Assembly (NCBI GenBank): GCA_030695905.1
Contig: JAUYOL010000040.1
Coordinates: 1-51,622, forward strand
Direction of reading: 5' to 3'
Source of the DNA: Candidatus Omnitrophota bacterium
GTDB taxonomy: Bacteria; Omnitrophota; Gorgyraeia; 2-01-FULL-45-10
DNA length: 51,622 nt
Position 1 is the stretch's first letter. Every line of letters begins with the position of its first letter. Made by a program: the position numbers and the translations under genes. A model generated the notes under the pieces. That model searched no databases. It was not told where the DNA came from and saw only the letters and a list, made by a program, of their open reading frames with translations. Of this stretch, positions 41,773 to 51,584 are shown one piece after another.

Positions 41773-44464
41773 GATTTTTATCCATAGCAAATTTCCATAT
41801 CTCCATTGCCCATAATGGAAATGATGAAATAACTATGACAAGGGTCCAGTCCAACAGCCCCAGCGGTTCCGTCTTAAATACCTTCTGCAAGATAGGCACA
41901 TAGACTGCCGCCATCTGCAGCAGGAATGAGATAAATGCCGCCAATATAAGTTTCTTGTTTGTAAAAACCCCCAGTTTAAAAATGGAGACCGTCATACTTC
42001 TACAATTAAAAGAATGGAATAACTGACTGCAGGACAACACTATGAATGCCGCGGTCCTTGAGCGCTCTATGCTCCCTTTTTCTATAAACAACACAAAAGC
42101 AAACGCGGCTAAACTGCAAAATGCAATGAACGAACCCTGGCCCAATATCAAAACCGCCTTCTCTTTGGTAACTACAGCCTCGGTGCTCTTGCGCGGAGGC
42201 TTCTGCATTATCTTTGGATCGACCGGATCTACCCCCAGCGCCAAAGCAGGAAGGCCGTCGGTAACAAGATTTACCCATAATATATGTATAGGTAATAGCG
42301 GTACCGGAAGACCGATAATAGAAGCTGTAAACATCACAAGTATCTCACCCGCGTTACAGGAAAGAAGATAATGGATAAACTTTTTTATATTATCATAGAT
42401 GCCCCTGCCCTCTTCGACAGCCGAAACTATCGAAGCAAAATTATCATCCGTCACTACCATATCGGAGACTTCTTTGGTAACATCTGTTCCTGTTATGCCC
42501 ATCGCAACGCCTATATCCGCTTCTTTGACGGCCGGCGCGTCATTAACACCGTCTCCTGTCATCGCGACAATATCGCCGTGCCTGCGCCAGGCGCGCACAA
42601 CTCTTAGCTTATGCTCCGAAGATACGCGGGCATAAACAGAGATGCTCTTCACTTTTTCATATAGAGCGTCGTCACTTAATTTGTCGAGCTCCTCGCCGCT
42701 TAAAGCTATGGGCCTTTCGTCAAAGATCCCAAGTTGTTTTGCGATAGCGACCGCTGTATTTTTATGATCGCCTGTTATCATCACTGCCTTTATTCCCGCT
42801 GTCTTACATTCATGTATGGCTTTTTTTACTTCATCGCGCGGGGGATCTATCATAGCGAAGAGGCCGACAAATGTAAGGCCGCTCTCTATGCTTTGTGAGT
42901 CAAATTTATCCGGAATACCGTCCAATTTTCTGTAACCTACCGCAAGCACGCGCATCGCCTGGCTCGCCAGCTCATTATTCATATTACGAATGATAGTCTT
43001 ATCCTGTTCTGTCAGCCTTCTGGACAATCCGTTCTCTTCTATACCGGCACAATCATCCAATAATATATCGGGAGCACCTTTAACAAAAGCGGCCAGCCCG
43101 CCGCCTGACTTGCGGATCATCGTCATTTTTTTGCGTTCAGAATCAAATGGGATCTCATCAACAAAGGAAAATTCTTTTTCAAGACGCTCTTTCCACATAT
43201 CGGCCTTGGCCGCGGCGGTTAAAAGCGCTCCTTCGGTAGGATCGCCCACAATTTTATATGTGCCTTCGCTTTGATTAAGCGAGGCTCCGTTACAAAGCAC
43301 TCCACAACGCAGTAACATTTCCAATTCACGATATTCAGAGATCTTCACTTCTCTTTTGTCAAAAATGATATTACCTTTGGGCTCATACCCTATGCCTGTT
43401 ATATCGAACAGTTTCCCAAGCGTGTATGCTTTTTGCACGGTCATCTCATTTTTTGTAAGAGTGCCCGTCTTATCTGAACATATTACCGTGGCACAGCCTA
43501 AGGTCTCTACCGAGGGCAGTTTTCTGATAAGAGCGTGTCTTTTAACCATCCTGTGGACACCCATCGCAAGCGCTATTGTTACCACCGCCGGCAATCCTTC
43601 CGGTATCGCCGCTACGGCCAAGCTCACAGCAGTTAAAAATACATCTATTATTTTGCCGCCGCGCAGCCATTCCAGCAGGAATACAAAACCAACAAGCGCG
43701 AAGCATAAAAACACTATCCACTTGCCAAACTCTTCCAGTTTTTTCTGTAATGGTGTTGTCTCCCGCGCGGCACCCTGCACCATGCCCGCTATCTTACCCA
43801 ATTCTGTACGCATGCCCGTATAAGCAACCAGCGCCCTTGCCTTGCCGGACGATATCGAGGTTCCCATATATACCATATTGGCTCTATCGCCAAGCGGTAC
43901 TTCCTTTTCATTTAAAACATGTATCGTTTTTACTACAGGGGTGGATTCTCCGGTAAGGCTTGCTTCCTGTACGCTGAAATTGGCCGTCGCCCACATAAGA
44001 CGGCTGTCCGCGGGAACACTGTCCCCGGCTTCTAATTCTATAAGGTCGCCGGAAACCAGCTCTGAAGAAGGGATAACGCCATGCTGACCATCGCGAATGA
44101 CTTTAGAGGAAGGGCTCGACAGTTTTTTCAGCGCGGCCAACGATTTTTCAGCGCGATACTCCTGAATAAAGCCGAGTATGGCATTCAATATGACTATGGC
44201 TACTATAGCAAAAGCGTCTACCCATTCCTGAAGAAATCCGGAAACCAAGGCCGCCCCTATCAGTATCCAGATGATGAAATCCTGAAATTGCTCTAAAAAT
44301 ATAGCAAAAGGCCCTACGCCTTTTTTTTCAAGAAGCTGGTTAGGGCCGAAATCAGATAAGCGTTTCTTGGCTTCAGCGACGCTAAGGCCTGCGCTAAAGT
44401 TACTTTTTAATACTTCGGCTGCTTCCTGATAAGTTATATTGTAGAATTTTGTTTCGATACTCAT
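41753..44464 (-). CDS. P-type Ca2+/Mn2+-transporting ATPase
   Basis: The 903-residue protein has the P2A layout: cation-transporter N-domain, 10 helices, the actuator motif SLTGEST, the helix-4 ion site PEGLPAVVTIALA, the phosphorylated Asp331 in CSDKTGTLTKNEM and the hinge MTGDGVNDAPAVKEADIGVAMG. It resembles SERCA and yeast Pmr1. It exports Ca2+ or Mn2+ from the cytoplasm with ATP. It starts one base after the GDT1-family gene, with AGGAAGG as ribosome-binding site. Confidence 0.94.
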   Translation of the reverse strand: MSIETKFYNITYQEAAEVLKSNFSAGLSVAEAKKRLSDFGPNQLLEKKGVGPFAIFLEQFQDFIIWILIGAALVSGFLQEWVDAFAIVAIVILNAILGFIQEYRAEKSLAALKKLSSPSSKVIRDGQHGVIPSSELVSGDLIELEAGDSVPADSRLMWATANFSVQEASLTGESTPVVKTIHVLNEKEVPLGDRANMVYMGTSISSGKARALVAYTGMRTELGKIAGMVQGAARETTPLQKKLEEFGKWIVFLCFALVGFVFLLEWLRGGKIIDVFLTAVSLAVAAIPEGLPAVVTIALAMGVHRMVKRHALIRKLPSVETLGCATVICSDKTGTLTKNEMTVQKAYTLGKLFDITGIGYEPKGNIIFDKREVKISEYRELEMLLRCGVLCNGASLNQSEGTYKIVGDPTEGALLTAAAKADMWKERLEKEFSFVDEIPFDSERKKMTMIRKSGGGLAAFVKGAPDILLDDCAGIEENGLSRRLTEQDKTIIRNMNNELASQAMRVLAVGYRKLDGIPDKFDSQSIESGLTFVGLFAMIDPPRDEVKKAIHECKTAGIKAVMITGDHKNTAVAIAKQLGIFDERPIALSGEELDKLSDDALYEKVKSISVYARVSSEHKLRVVRAWRRHGDIVAMTGDGVNDAPAVKEADIGVAMGITGTDVTKEVSDMVVTDDNFASIVSAVEEGRGIYDNIKKFIHYLLSCNAGEILVMFTASIIGLPVPLLPIHILWVNLVTDGLPALALGVDPVDPKIMQKPPRKSTEAVVTKEKAVLILGQGSFIAFCSLAAFAFVLFIEKGSIERSRTAAFIVLSCSQLFHSFNCRSMTVSIFKLGVFTNKKLILAAFISFLLQMAAVYVPILQKVFKTEPLGLLDWTLVIVISSFPLWAMEIWKFAMDKNHETSYK

Positions 44465-44465
44465 A

Positions 44466-45038
44466 TTAAGCGCCTTCCTGGATTAAGACTCTGTACGCGC
44501 TGATAATGCCGAACAATATAAAAACTATCGCGGAAAACCATTTAATAGCTTTTTCAGGCACATGTTTACGCATCACTGAACCAACGATTATTCCTATAAT
44601 ATTTGCGGCTAACATCGCGAGTGTCGCTCCCATCAATACACTAAACATATCTCTATACTTGATTGAAAGACTCATAGTTGCAAGCTGTGTTTTGTCACCC
44701 ATCTCGGCAAGAAGGAAGGCTATCCCGACCGTAGCAATCGGCCCAAGACCGGAACGCTTCTTATCCTCATCCTTAATTTTATCTTTCTTAAGAGTCCATA
44801 GCCCGAATATTATGAAAGATAGCGCCGCGATAAGGGAGATGACTTTTATAGGCACGATCGTGATCAGGATCTGGCCGGCAATAACCGCTATCGCATTACA
44901 CAGAAGGGTTGCCAGAAATATCGCGATGAGTACTTTTTGTATACTGTATTTGGCAGCGAAGGCCATCGCAAGAAGCTGTGTCTTGTCGCCCATCTCCGCC
45001 AAAAGCACAAGCATGAAAGATGCTACAAATGCCGTCAT
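44466..45038 (-). CDS. GDT1/TMEM165 (UPF0016) family cation exporter
   Basis: The 190-residue protein has six to seven helices in two inverted halves, each with the family motif: AEMGDKTQLLAMAF (from A14) and AEMGDKTQLATMSL (from A111). These sites bind Mn2+ or Ca2+, which are exported in exchange for protons. Length is typical. It is the first gene of a pair with the Pmr1-like ATPase. A promoter at 45061-45089 gives only a 16-base leader, too short for the yybP-ykoY Mn2+ riboswitch that often precedes this family. Confidence 0.94.
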   Translation of the reverse strand: MTAFVASFMLVLLAEMGDKTQLLAMAFAAKYSIQKVLIAIFLATLLCNAIAVIAGQILITIVPIKVISLIAALSFIIFGLWTLKKDKIKDEDKKRSGLGPIATVGIAFLLAEMGDKTQLATMSLSIKYRDMFSVLMGATLAMLAANIIGIIVGSVMRKHVPEKAIKWFSAIVFILFGIISAYRVLIQEGA

Positions 45039-45060
45039 AAATATGTCCTTATTGACGGCT

Positions 45061-45089
45061 ATTTTATCATTTAAGGGAATTTATTACAA
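45061..45089 (-). promoter_or_regulatory. Promoter of the GDT1-ATPase pair
   Basis: TTGTAA (45084-45089), 17-base spacer, TAAAAT (45061-45066). Predicted +1 about 45054; AAGGAC lies before the ATG. Confidence 0.6.
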
Positions 45090-45105
45090 GAGTATATGGA
45101 ACAAA

Positions 45106-45131
45106 AAATCCCGAATTTCACTTCGGGATTT
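45106..45131 (-). terminator. Terminator, works in both directions
   Basis: AAATCCCGAA and TTCGGGATTT pair around a six-base loop. On the minus strand TTTTTTGTT follows, ending toxin-antitoxin transcripts before the GDT1 promoter. On the plus strand CTTGTTTTT follows. Confidence 0.85.
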
Positions 45132-45207
45132 CTTGTTTTTGTTGAGGGGCTGATTTATGCCTTTATATAATACGCTAAGTGACAAAAGCTTGTTTTGGAG
45201 AGGCCCA

Positions 45208-45456
45208 CTAGTTCGCCTGAGCGATCCGATGGATGACTTCGGATATAAACGTCTGATATCTAATACCCAATTGCCGTGCTTTATGTTTGATATTCACAAG
45301 GTCATGACTATTTACACGGATGTTTAAAACCGCGTCCTTCTTCCTTGCGGCTATAGCATTAATGATCTGCTCATATTCTTGCTTCTCTACCGGAACAAAA
45401 TGCTCAAGACTATCTTCGATGGCCTGCTCTTCTCTGGTTAATTTAATCTTTCTCAT
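45208..45456 (-). CDS. Antitoxin, ribbon-helix-helix (BrnA/CopG-like)
   Basis: The 82-residue protein has a C-terminal ribbon-helix-helix unit: DAVLNIRVNSHDLVNIKHKARQLGIRYQTFISEVIHRIA. The N-terminal half (REEQAIEDSLEHFVPVEKQEYEQI) is charged and probably wraps the toxin. It should neutralise the protein at 45443-45712 and repress the promoter through the TGTA/TACA repeats. It overlaps the toxin gene by 14 bases. Confidence 0.85.
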   Translation of the reverse strand: MRKIKLTREEQAIEDSLEHFVPVEKQEYEQIINAIAARKKDAVLNIRVNSHDLVNIKHKARQLGIRYQTFISEVIHRIAQAN

Positions 45457-45712
45457 AATGCCTCCCCTTCTTGTAAAGTTTCATTAATTTTCTACTTGGA
45501 TATATTGTTTTTAAAAATATTGTTTCTCCTTCTGTAACATACGGCACAGCCCATAAATAGCCTTTGTGCTGATAAATAAGTATCTTTTGATTTTCCTTTG
45601 TGGAATGCTTACGTATATCAATTAGCTTAGAAGCGATAATTTCTTCAAACGAAACGCCTCGCGTTCGTTTCAGTCTTTCGCTCTTAAGAGTATTCCATTG
45701 AAGTTGTTTCAT
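45443..45712 (-). CDS. Toxin of a toxin-antitoxin pair
   Basis: From the ATG at 45712 the protein has 89 residues: LQWNTLKSERLKRTRGVSFEEI, a central KILIYQHKGYLWAVPYV and the end IFLKTIYPSRKLMKLYKK. This pattern matches BrnT-like (RelE-fold) toxins, which cut RNA. The order toxin first, antitoxin second is that of brnTA. I prefer 45712 over the listed 45724 because the promoter would start transcription near 45718, between the two ATGs. Confidence 0.8.
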   Translation of the reverse strand: MKQLQWNTLKSERLKRTRGVSFEEIIASKLIDIRKHSTKENQKILIYQHKGYLWAVPYVTEGETIFLKTIYPSRKLMKLYKKGRHYEKD

Positions 45713-45724
45713 TTGTATATACAT

Positions 45725-45752
45725 ATTGTATTACAAAATTGCTTTAAGTCAA
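45725..45752 (-). promoter_or_regulatory. Toxin-antitoxin promoter with operator-like repeats
   Basis: TTGACT (45747-45752), 16-base spacer, TACAAT (45725-45730). TTGTAATACAA overlaps the -10 box and the perfect palindrome TGTATATACA follows at +1. Both fit autoregulation by the ribbon-helix-helix antitoxin. Confidence 0.6.
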
Positions 45753-45804
45753 GAGAAAAGTAAGAGAGGTTTATTTTAGAGAGCTACCCGGACATGCATG
45801 TGTG

Positions 45805-45839
45805 CTTAAAAAATGTCCGGCTTGTAAGGCCGGACATTT
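45805..45839 (-). terminator. Terminator of the giant gene
   Basis: Minus strand: AAATGTCCGGC, seven-base loop, GCCGGACATTT, then TTTAAG. The stem is perfect (11 bases). It lies 26 bases after the stop codon. Confidence 0.9.
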
Positions 45840-45864
45840 ATGTCTTTTTCAGAACAATAAGAAA

Positions 45865-48800
45865 TTATGCGGCTTCTGCAAACTTATGTGCCGCTTCGTG
45901 GAGAAGTTCAATTCTTTCACGCTCGACTATACCGCAAACTTTGCCGAGAGCATCTATTATCTTTTTAACTATTTCAGTTATGTCGAAAGTAGTAACGCCT
46001 TGTAAGTCAGTAACAGGGTCACCGTTGACCTTGAAATAATAGTATCTTGCCGTATGAACCTTAGTTCTTATATCAGCGATTGTGTCAGCGTAGAATATTC
46101 TTTCATTCTCTGGCTTACCTTGATTTAACTCATCTATTAATGCCCTTTGCCTATCATTGGTAGCTATTACAGCGACTCTCATGCCGGATTTTACCAGCTT
46201 TGGTAGGAGCACTCCTAATCCATTGTCAAATGTAACTTGTTCCGAAAAAATGAATGTTGCCTTGTCTTGCTCAATAACATTCTCTATTTGTAGAAGGTGC
46301 AATAACTCCGCGACAAAATCGGCAACTTTTGAATTATTCTCATGCCACTCCTGTGGAAGTATTTCTACGGCTTTTCTTACGGCCGTGGCTAATGATTGCG
46401 TACCGGGTAAAAGCTGTCCTACGACTTTTGGATGCCCAGCAACTATTTCTAAAACTTGGTTATCTTTTAAAGTTTCCGATCTGAAAGGTAATATATTTTC
46501 CCCGTTAATTTTAACAGCTACTCCTCCTGATTTTTCAACAAAATAAGCACCTGCTGAAACATCCCAGATAGGACGTTTTGCATCAACATAAGCCATTGGA
46601 TTTTCTCTTCCTCCCATTGCAACCATAGATAAGGCCATACCTGATGACTTACCAATACGATCTAACTTCAAGCCTTCAATATTCAACGATCCAGTAATGT
46701 CTCTATAGACTAGCACCGTGCGCCCATTAAAATTATTTTCGGATTGATCAAAGCTTATTTGTTTCCTATTAAAAGCGGCTCCTTCTCGAATTTCAGAAAC
46801 AAAGAACCCGTTCTCTAATTCAGAAGCCTCAAAGATAGCGCCTTTCTTACCACTAATAACTTGTTCTGGAGCAATAAAAAATGCTGCAATCACATCACCA
46901 TGATATATTAATGAAAGGACACTCCCAAAATAATTACTGGCAGGATTAATAAACTGACGGGTACCATCGATAGGATCAATAACTATCTCAAATGGTGAAT
47001 TATGATTTCTTTGATTAATACTTTCAATTCTTTTCCCTAAATTTCCTTCGGTTTCCTCTGCTATAACTCGAAAAGGGAAGCCTAATTGTTTCTCTAATTG
47101 ATCTAAAATATAAGTCTGGACTTCAAAATCAGCTTCAGTAACAACTGATTGATTGGCAGATTCTTGCCCAGGCTTATATTTAACCTTGACGTTAGCTTGA
47201 ACACGCCACTTATTTATAATCATTCCTACATCTAGCATTGTTTTTTTCATTACTGGCATCGCTGTAGCAAGTTTTTCCATCACCTCGGAAGGCAATTTTT
47301 CGCGAGACCTGGTTTGCGGTGTTAAACGCGCACTTTCATTAGAAGCTAAAAATTTTAATTGATTAACCGCAAACAACCACGCACCTACGCCTTTTTGTCC
47401 TGAGAGCAAAGATGCAGCAACCACATGTGGATTATCAGTATCAAATCGGTCCAACGAAATTCCTCCTTCGCGATTAATCAGTATTTCACCATTTCCACCT
47501 GTTTGACCTTGGTCATCTAGCGTAATGAAAGGCTTTCCTTCCAGTAATTCACCAAATTTTTGAATAGAGAGGCCCTTATTAGCACCTTTTGGCTTAATTT
47601 CAATGCTCTCGCCCGACCAAGAAAATTCTACTTCAATTTTTCTAGACGTAAAGAAAGATAAAATCTGCGATTCCAAATGGGATATAAAGACCTTGTCTAA
47701 TCCTACTTCATTAGCACGTGGGATCTGAACTGTTATTGTTCGCGACTTGAAGATAATAGCAGCAAGATCTTGATAACGCACCTGATATTTATCTCGATAG
47801 TAATCATTTAATATCGGGAAAATAGTTTGATAAAAAGCCTGCTGAGATTCTGCCGATCCAACTGGAGATGAAGCACCAAAATCATAAATAATGTTTGGGT
47901 TGCCTACATTAAATCCATAACTAGAATCTTCGGGGAAAACATCTATATAATTCAAGGCCCATTGGTCAACTCCTAAGGCTGCTCGAATTCTATCGACCAC
48001 TTCTTTTACATCTCTGGCACCACCGACTTGCTTCCCTGAAGCATTAAATCTTCTAAGACTTGGATTAATTTCATAAGCACGGGAGGTGGTAAATCCAATG
48101 CGAACCCGTCCTTTCAATTTTTTTGCTATATTTGATATTGCCTCATCAGGAACAATTCGGTTTTCATCTGTCAGCGAGTAATCAATGTCTGTCAAGATTC
48201 CATACCAGCTACATTGCTTAAGATTTTCAAATCGGCTATGATGATTGAACGCATTAAGAATTGCTTGTTTAAGTTCGTCTTTACTTATAGAGGACTTGCT
48301 ACCCAATACAAAATGAATATCTGGCGCAACCGTAAATTCCAACATTCGTTGGGTGTAAAGCGCGAGTCTGACCTCATTCACCTCAAAGATCATTGGTTCT
48401 TTTATCTCGGAATGTTCTTTCACCCATTGCTTCAGATTTTGCGTTTCTTCTTCATTAAGAGCCGATAGCGTATTCACATTAATTTGCCCCAAGGTAACAA
48501 ATACTTTAGCGGCCTTTCCTGCTTCCGGAACTTTCCACTTCAGATCAAATCCTGCTTCCATGAAAGACTTTTGAAGATGACTTAACCCGCCTCCTTCTAC
48601 CTCCCCTACTAAAATGATGTTACCTTCGCATCCATCACTAAAGGCAACTTTCTTAAAATGTATTTTGTAACCTTGAGCCATTTCAATGGCCTGAATAACT
48701 TTTTCAAAATCAACCTTTGACAAATTCTCTTCCTTAACAGGCTGATCTTGAGACCTTAACATAGCTCCCACAGTCGCATGCGAAAAATCGCTATTAATTC

Positions 48801-51408
48801 TAAATTTACCGTTAGTAACAGCGAGGATCTCTTCTCTCCACCTCGTAAGAATGTTTCCAGATGTCCCAGTTATAGGATGTCCAGCCACAACAGTTGCTCC
48901 ATAATTCGTTTTTGCATTTTTCTTGGTTAGCTCTTCAACTTTGGCAAGGTCTAGGCCCAGGATTTCAGCATTCCTTTCCTTCGCTGGACGGACACCTTGC
49001 TGCTTCTTTTCAAAGGCATCGATTAAAGCAATTGCTTTTGAATGGGCGTCGCGAATCACTGATCTTTTTGCTTCGTCACTCTCAATGGATAGTAGCGATC
49101 GAAAAACCCTATCAATCTCTCTTCGAAAATCTCCAATGACAAACATGGCACTAATTTTTAAAAACTCAAGCTGCTCTTGTGCGCCAGTTTGACTTAATTC
49201 GGGACTTATTGGAAAGTTTTCGCCTGTCAAAAACATTCTAAGATTTTCTAAAAACTTATCTGTATTTCCTTCCCTCAAATCTGATATTACCAAGTCCCAT
49301 TGTAAGCCAACCGGTAATACGCCACTGTCATTCTTTTGAATGAGTCGGATACAGTTTACGCTTTCCGCAAAAAATACATTTGAAACATCTTGAGCTCCTA
49401 AGATATCAAAATAACCACCTAATAGCCTGAGCTTCTTTTCGATTTCTCGTAATGGCATTCTGCTATCTCTTATTGCTACCGTAGGAGTATAAACATCAGG
49501 ATAATTTCTTTCCATCGTATATATATCTTTTTGAATTTCTGAATATAAATCGAGGATTTTAGGCATAAGCGTCATTGATTCTACGGCCAAGGATAAACTA
49601 ACTAAACGAGATAATCTTTTCCGGATTTTTTCAGGAGCTATAAGTCCATATCTATTTGTTTGAGTAAATTGCTGTGAATGATTTCCAAGGATAGCATGGA
49701 TGGTCGCCTCGTCTTTTTTCTCTTCCATTAATACATAGTTCTTATAATTCCATTCTAGTCTATGGAGCAAATTAGCTGCTAATTCATTCATATCCTCTGG
49801 ACTATCTAGATCAAAATCCTGCAAAAAGAGTTTTGGAATATACACCACTAATCGTGAGCGACCAATGCCGATGGGACGTGCGACTTGATTTTGACTATCT
49901 ACAAATAGAATCGGCATAGGAGAATCGACTTCCACTATAGTAATCAGGCTTTTAAGCCACCCGATCTTATCAACGAAAGTATTTAGCTCATCTGTCAATC
50001 CATCGGCTTTTCTCTTGGCTACCCACCACTCAATAATACCAAGCGCTTTATCTATTTTTTCTTTGGCTCCCGGGGCTTGTGATTCTACTAATCTGCCCTC
50101 TCCTAGCCTTGTAGTCTTGGCGAATATTGAATCATTGCTTTTGTAAAGATAAGCCATAGGCCAAGATGCGGTTGATCGATCTCCCCTTATGCGATAAGAC
50201 TGGCTGGGTTTTGTTAACATTAAATTATTTTCAAAATTACTATCACGGAAAATACCCTGAATAATATTTTCAATGAAAGGCTTTGCCTTTGGCGATTCCC
50301 TGCCTTCTTTAAAAAGAATGCCCAGCGCAATAACGTATTTTTCTGGCTGAATGTCTTCTTGGCTACGCCTTCTTATTAGTCTTCTATTACCCAAATGTAG
50401 CCTGTTTCTAAGAATTCCCCATATTACATCTGATGAAATAGCTTTTAATGCCTCGGCTTCTCTTCTTGTTTCAGATATTTCAGCTTCCGTGAATACAAAA
50501 TCGTTGGATAATTCTTTAATCAAAATATCGAGAATATCCTTGTAATCCGGATGCGTTTTTCCATCTTTCAATGCTAGCCGCCAAAGATCGCTCGATGTTT
50601 TATGTGCAATGAGCTCCTCTAATTCAAGAGCAAGACTCCCCGTATTTTGTGGTTCTTGTGCCATCGCATAATCTCTATTCATTACATCTGGATGCATGGC
50701 AAAAGTAAGGCTTGCAAATTCGTTAGCTAAAGATTGGTTTGTGATATTATTGCTCTGTTCTATTTGTTGCTGTATTTGGAGATTGTCTTTTTCAAATCTT
50801 TCTCGCATCGATATTATAAAAGCGATTATTTCTTCCTCGGTAGTTAATTTTTGCCCTTTAAATTCCTCATCAAATAATTCCTTCGCCCTTGTTGACCGCG
50901 CCCTTATTTCATGAAGTAAGCGGCCGATTATTTTCTTCCTTCCTTCTTTTGAATCTTTTTCACTTTCTAAGGCGAACACGGTAACATAGGTGCCTGCGTG
51001 GCCCCATGCTTTTTGTCCATCAAATATCGGCAGTTCATTTTCATTTTTTACGAATATTATTTGAACCTTCCCGCCAGCGGAAGCAAGGGTTGTTTTAAGC
51101 CTAGTGAGCATACTATTAGCGCCACAAGCATTTATAGAGCGCATAAATTCTTCTTCAAGATATGGGATAGCCGAGAGACTTTTGGCTCTGCCGGAATTTT
51201 GCTTTATGAATTCATCGATAGGTTCTTGATGTGAGGCAAGTCGTTCTTCCATCAAATTGTGCATTTCTTTGTAGACTTTTGGATTGCCGGCAAGAGGAGC
51301 GAGGATGTCTGAATCAGCCAAAACGACTGTGCTGGCGTAAAATAGGCATACCAAGACCATTGCTATAGGCTTTAATAAAATGCTATATCTCTTTCTATAT
51401 CCAACCAT
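45865..51408 (-). CDS. Giant exported multidomain protein with an IMPase-like domain
   Basis: From the ATG at 51408 the protein has 1847 residues. It starts with a basic stretch and a signal or anchor helix (about 8-30), then ADSDILAPLAG. Residues 30-800 are helical and unassigned. At H877 an HATV motif with FVTLG at 970 suggests a decayed 2H-phosphoesterase-like fold. D1074-I-D-Y-S-L-T-D resembles a HAD-type DXDXT site. Residues about 1380-1690 are inositol-monophosphatase-like: EET, then DPIDGTRQF (from D1478) and WDVSAGAYFVEKSGG (from W1615), so the metal ligands are present. A last region (about 1700-1847) is unassigned. The ATG is favoured over the GTG at 51417 because the promoter places +1 near 51411. 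Numbers are approximate outside quoted motifs. Confidence 0.8.
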   Translation of the reverse strand: MVGYRKRYSILLKPIAMVLVCLFYASTVVLADSDILAPLAGNPKVYKEMHNLMEERLASHQEPIDEFIKQNSGRAKSLSAIPYLEEEFMRSINACGANSMLTRLKTTLASAGGKVQIIFVKNENELPIFDGQKAWGHAGTYVTVFALESEKDSKEGRKKIIGRLLHEIRARSTRAKELFDEEFKGQKLTTEEEIIAFIISMRERFEKDNLQIQQQIEQSNNITNQSLANEFASLTFAMHPDVMNRDYAMAQEPQNTGSLALELEELIAHKTSSDLWRLALKDGKTHPDYKDILDILIKELSNDFVFTEAEISETRREAEALKAISSDVIWGILRNRLHLGNRRLIRRRSQEDIQPEKYVIALGILFKEGRESPKAKPFIENIIQGIFRDSNFENNLMLTKPSQSYRIRGDRSTASWPMAYLYKSNDSIFAKTTRLGEGRLVESQAPGAKEKIDKALGIIEWWVAKRKADGLTDELNTFVDKIGWLKSLITIVEVDSPMPILFVDSQNQVARPIGIGRSRLVVYIPKLFLQDFDLDSPEDMNELAANLLHRLEWNYKNYVLMEEKKDEATIHAILGNHSQQFTQTNRYGLIAPEKIRKRLSRLVSLSLAVESMTLMPKILDLYSEIQKDIYTMERNYPDVYTPTVAIRDSRMPLREIEKKLRLLGGYFDILGAQDVSNVFFAESVNCIRLIQKNDSGVLPVGLQWDLVISDLREGNTDKFLENLRMFLTGENFPISPELSQTGAQEQLEFLKISAMFVIGDFRREIDRVFRSLLSIESDEAKRSVIRDAHSKAIALIDAFEKKQQGVRPAKERNAEILGLDLAKVEELTKKNAKTNYGATVVAGHPITGTSGNILTRWREEILAVTNGKFRINSDFSHATVGAMLRSQDQPVKEENLSKVDFEKVIQAIEMAQGYKIHFKKVAFSDGCEGNIILVGEVEGGGLSHLQKSFMEAGFDLKWKVPEAGKAAKVFVTLGQINVNTLSALNEEETQNLKQWVKEHSEIKEPMIFEVNEVRLALYTQRMLEFTVAPDIHFVLGSKSSISKDELKQAILNAFNHHSRFENLKQCSWYGILTDIDYSLTDENRIVPDEAISNIAKKLKGRVRIGFTTSRAYEINPSLRRFNASGKQVGGARDVKEVVDRIRAALGVDQWALNYIDVFPEDSSYGFNVGNPNIIYDFGASSPVGSAESQQAFYQTIFPILNDYYRDKYQVRYQDLAAIIFKSRTITVQIPRANEVGLDKVFISHLESQILSFFTSRKIEVEFSWSGESIEIKPKGANKGLSIQKFGELLEGKPFITLDDQGQTGGNGEILINREGGISLDRFDTDNPHVVAASLLSGQKGVGAWLFAVNQLKFLASNESARLTPQTRSREKLPSEVMEKLATAMPVMKKTMLDVGMIINKWRVQANVKVKYKPGQESANQSVVTEADFEVQTYILDQLEKQLGFPFRVIAEETEGNLGKRIESINQRNHNSPFEIVIDPIDGTRQFINPASNYFGSVLSLIYHGDVIAAFFIAPEQVISGKKGAIFEASELENGFFVSEIREGAAFNRKQISFDQSENNFNGRTVLVYRDITGSLNIEGLKLDRIGKSSGMALSMVAMGGRENPMAYVDAKRPIWDVSAGAYFVEKSGGVAVKINGENILPFRSETLKDNQVLEIVAGHPKVVGQLLPGTQSLATAVRKAVEILPQEWHENNSKVADFVAELLHLLQIENVIEQDKATFIFSEQVTFDNGLGVLLPKLVKSGMRVAVIATNDRQRALIDELNQGKPENERIFYADTIADIRTKVHTARYYYFKVNGDPVTDLQGVTTFDITEIVKKIIDALGKVCGIVERERIELLHEAAHKFAEAA

Positions 51409-51417
51409 AGTACACAC

Positions 51418-51445
51418 AGTATATCACGCACTAAATACAGGGCAA
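51418..51445 (-). promoter_or_regulatory. Promoter of the giant gene
   Basis: TTGCCC (51440-51445), 16-base spacer, TATACT (51418-51423) with a TG extension. Predicted +1 about 51411, a 3-base leader with no room for a Shine-Dalgarno. Confidence 0.6.
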
Positions 51446-51584
51446 GATTAAATAACTTACTTTTTTATTACTTAATATTTATGTATTGTTTCCCACTCGT
51501 GGTGACTGGAATCGAAGTTTTTAGTTGTGTTTTTTAGTCGTTTATAATAATAGTGTATAATTGCAGTTGATTGGAGGTGCTGAT

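Noticed and set aside
45039-45105. yybP-ykoY Mn2+ riboswitch before the GDT1-family gene
   Set aside because: The predicted leader is 16 bases and a terminator ends 70 bases upstream, leaving no room for the motif.
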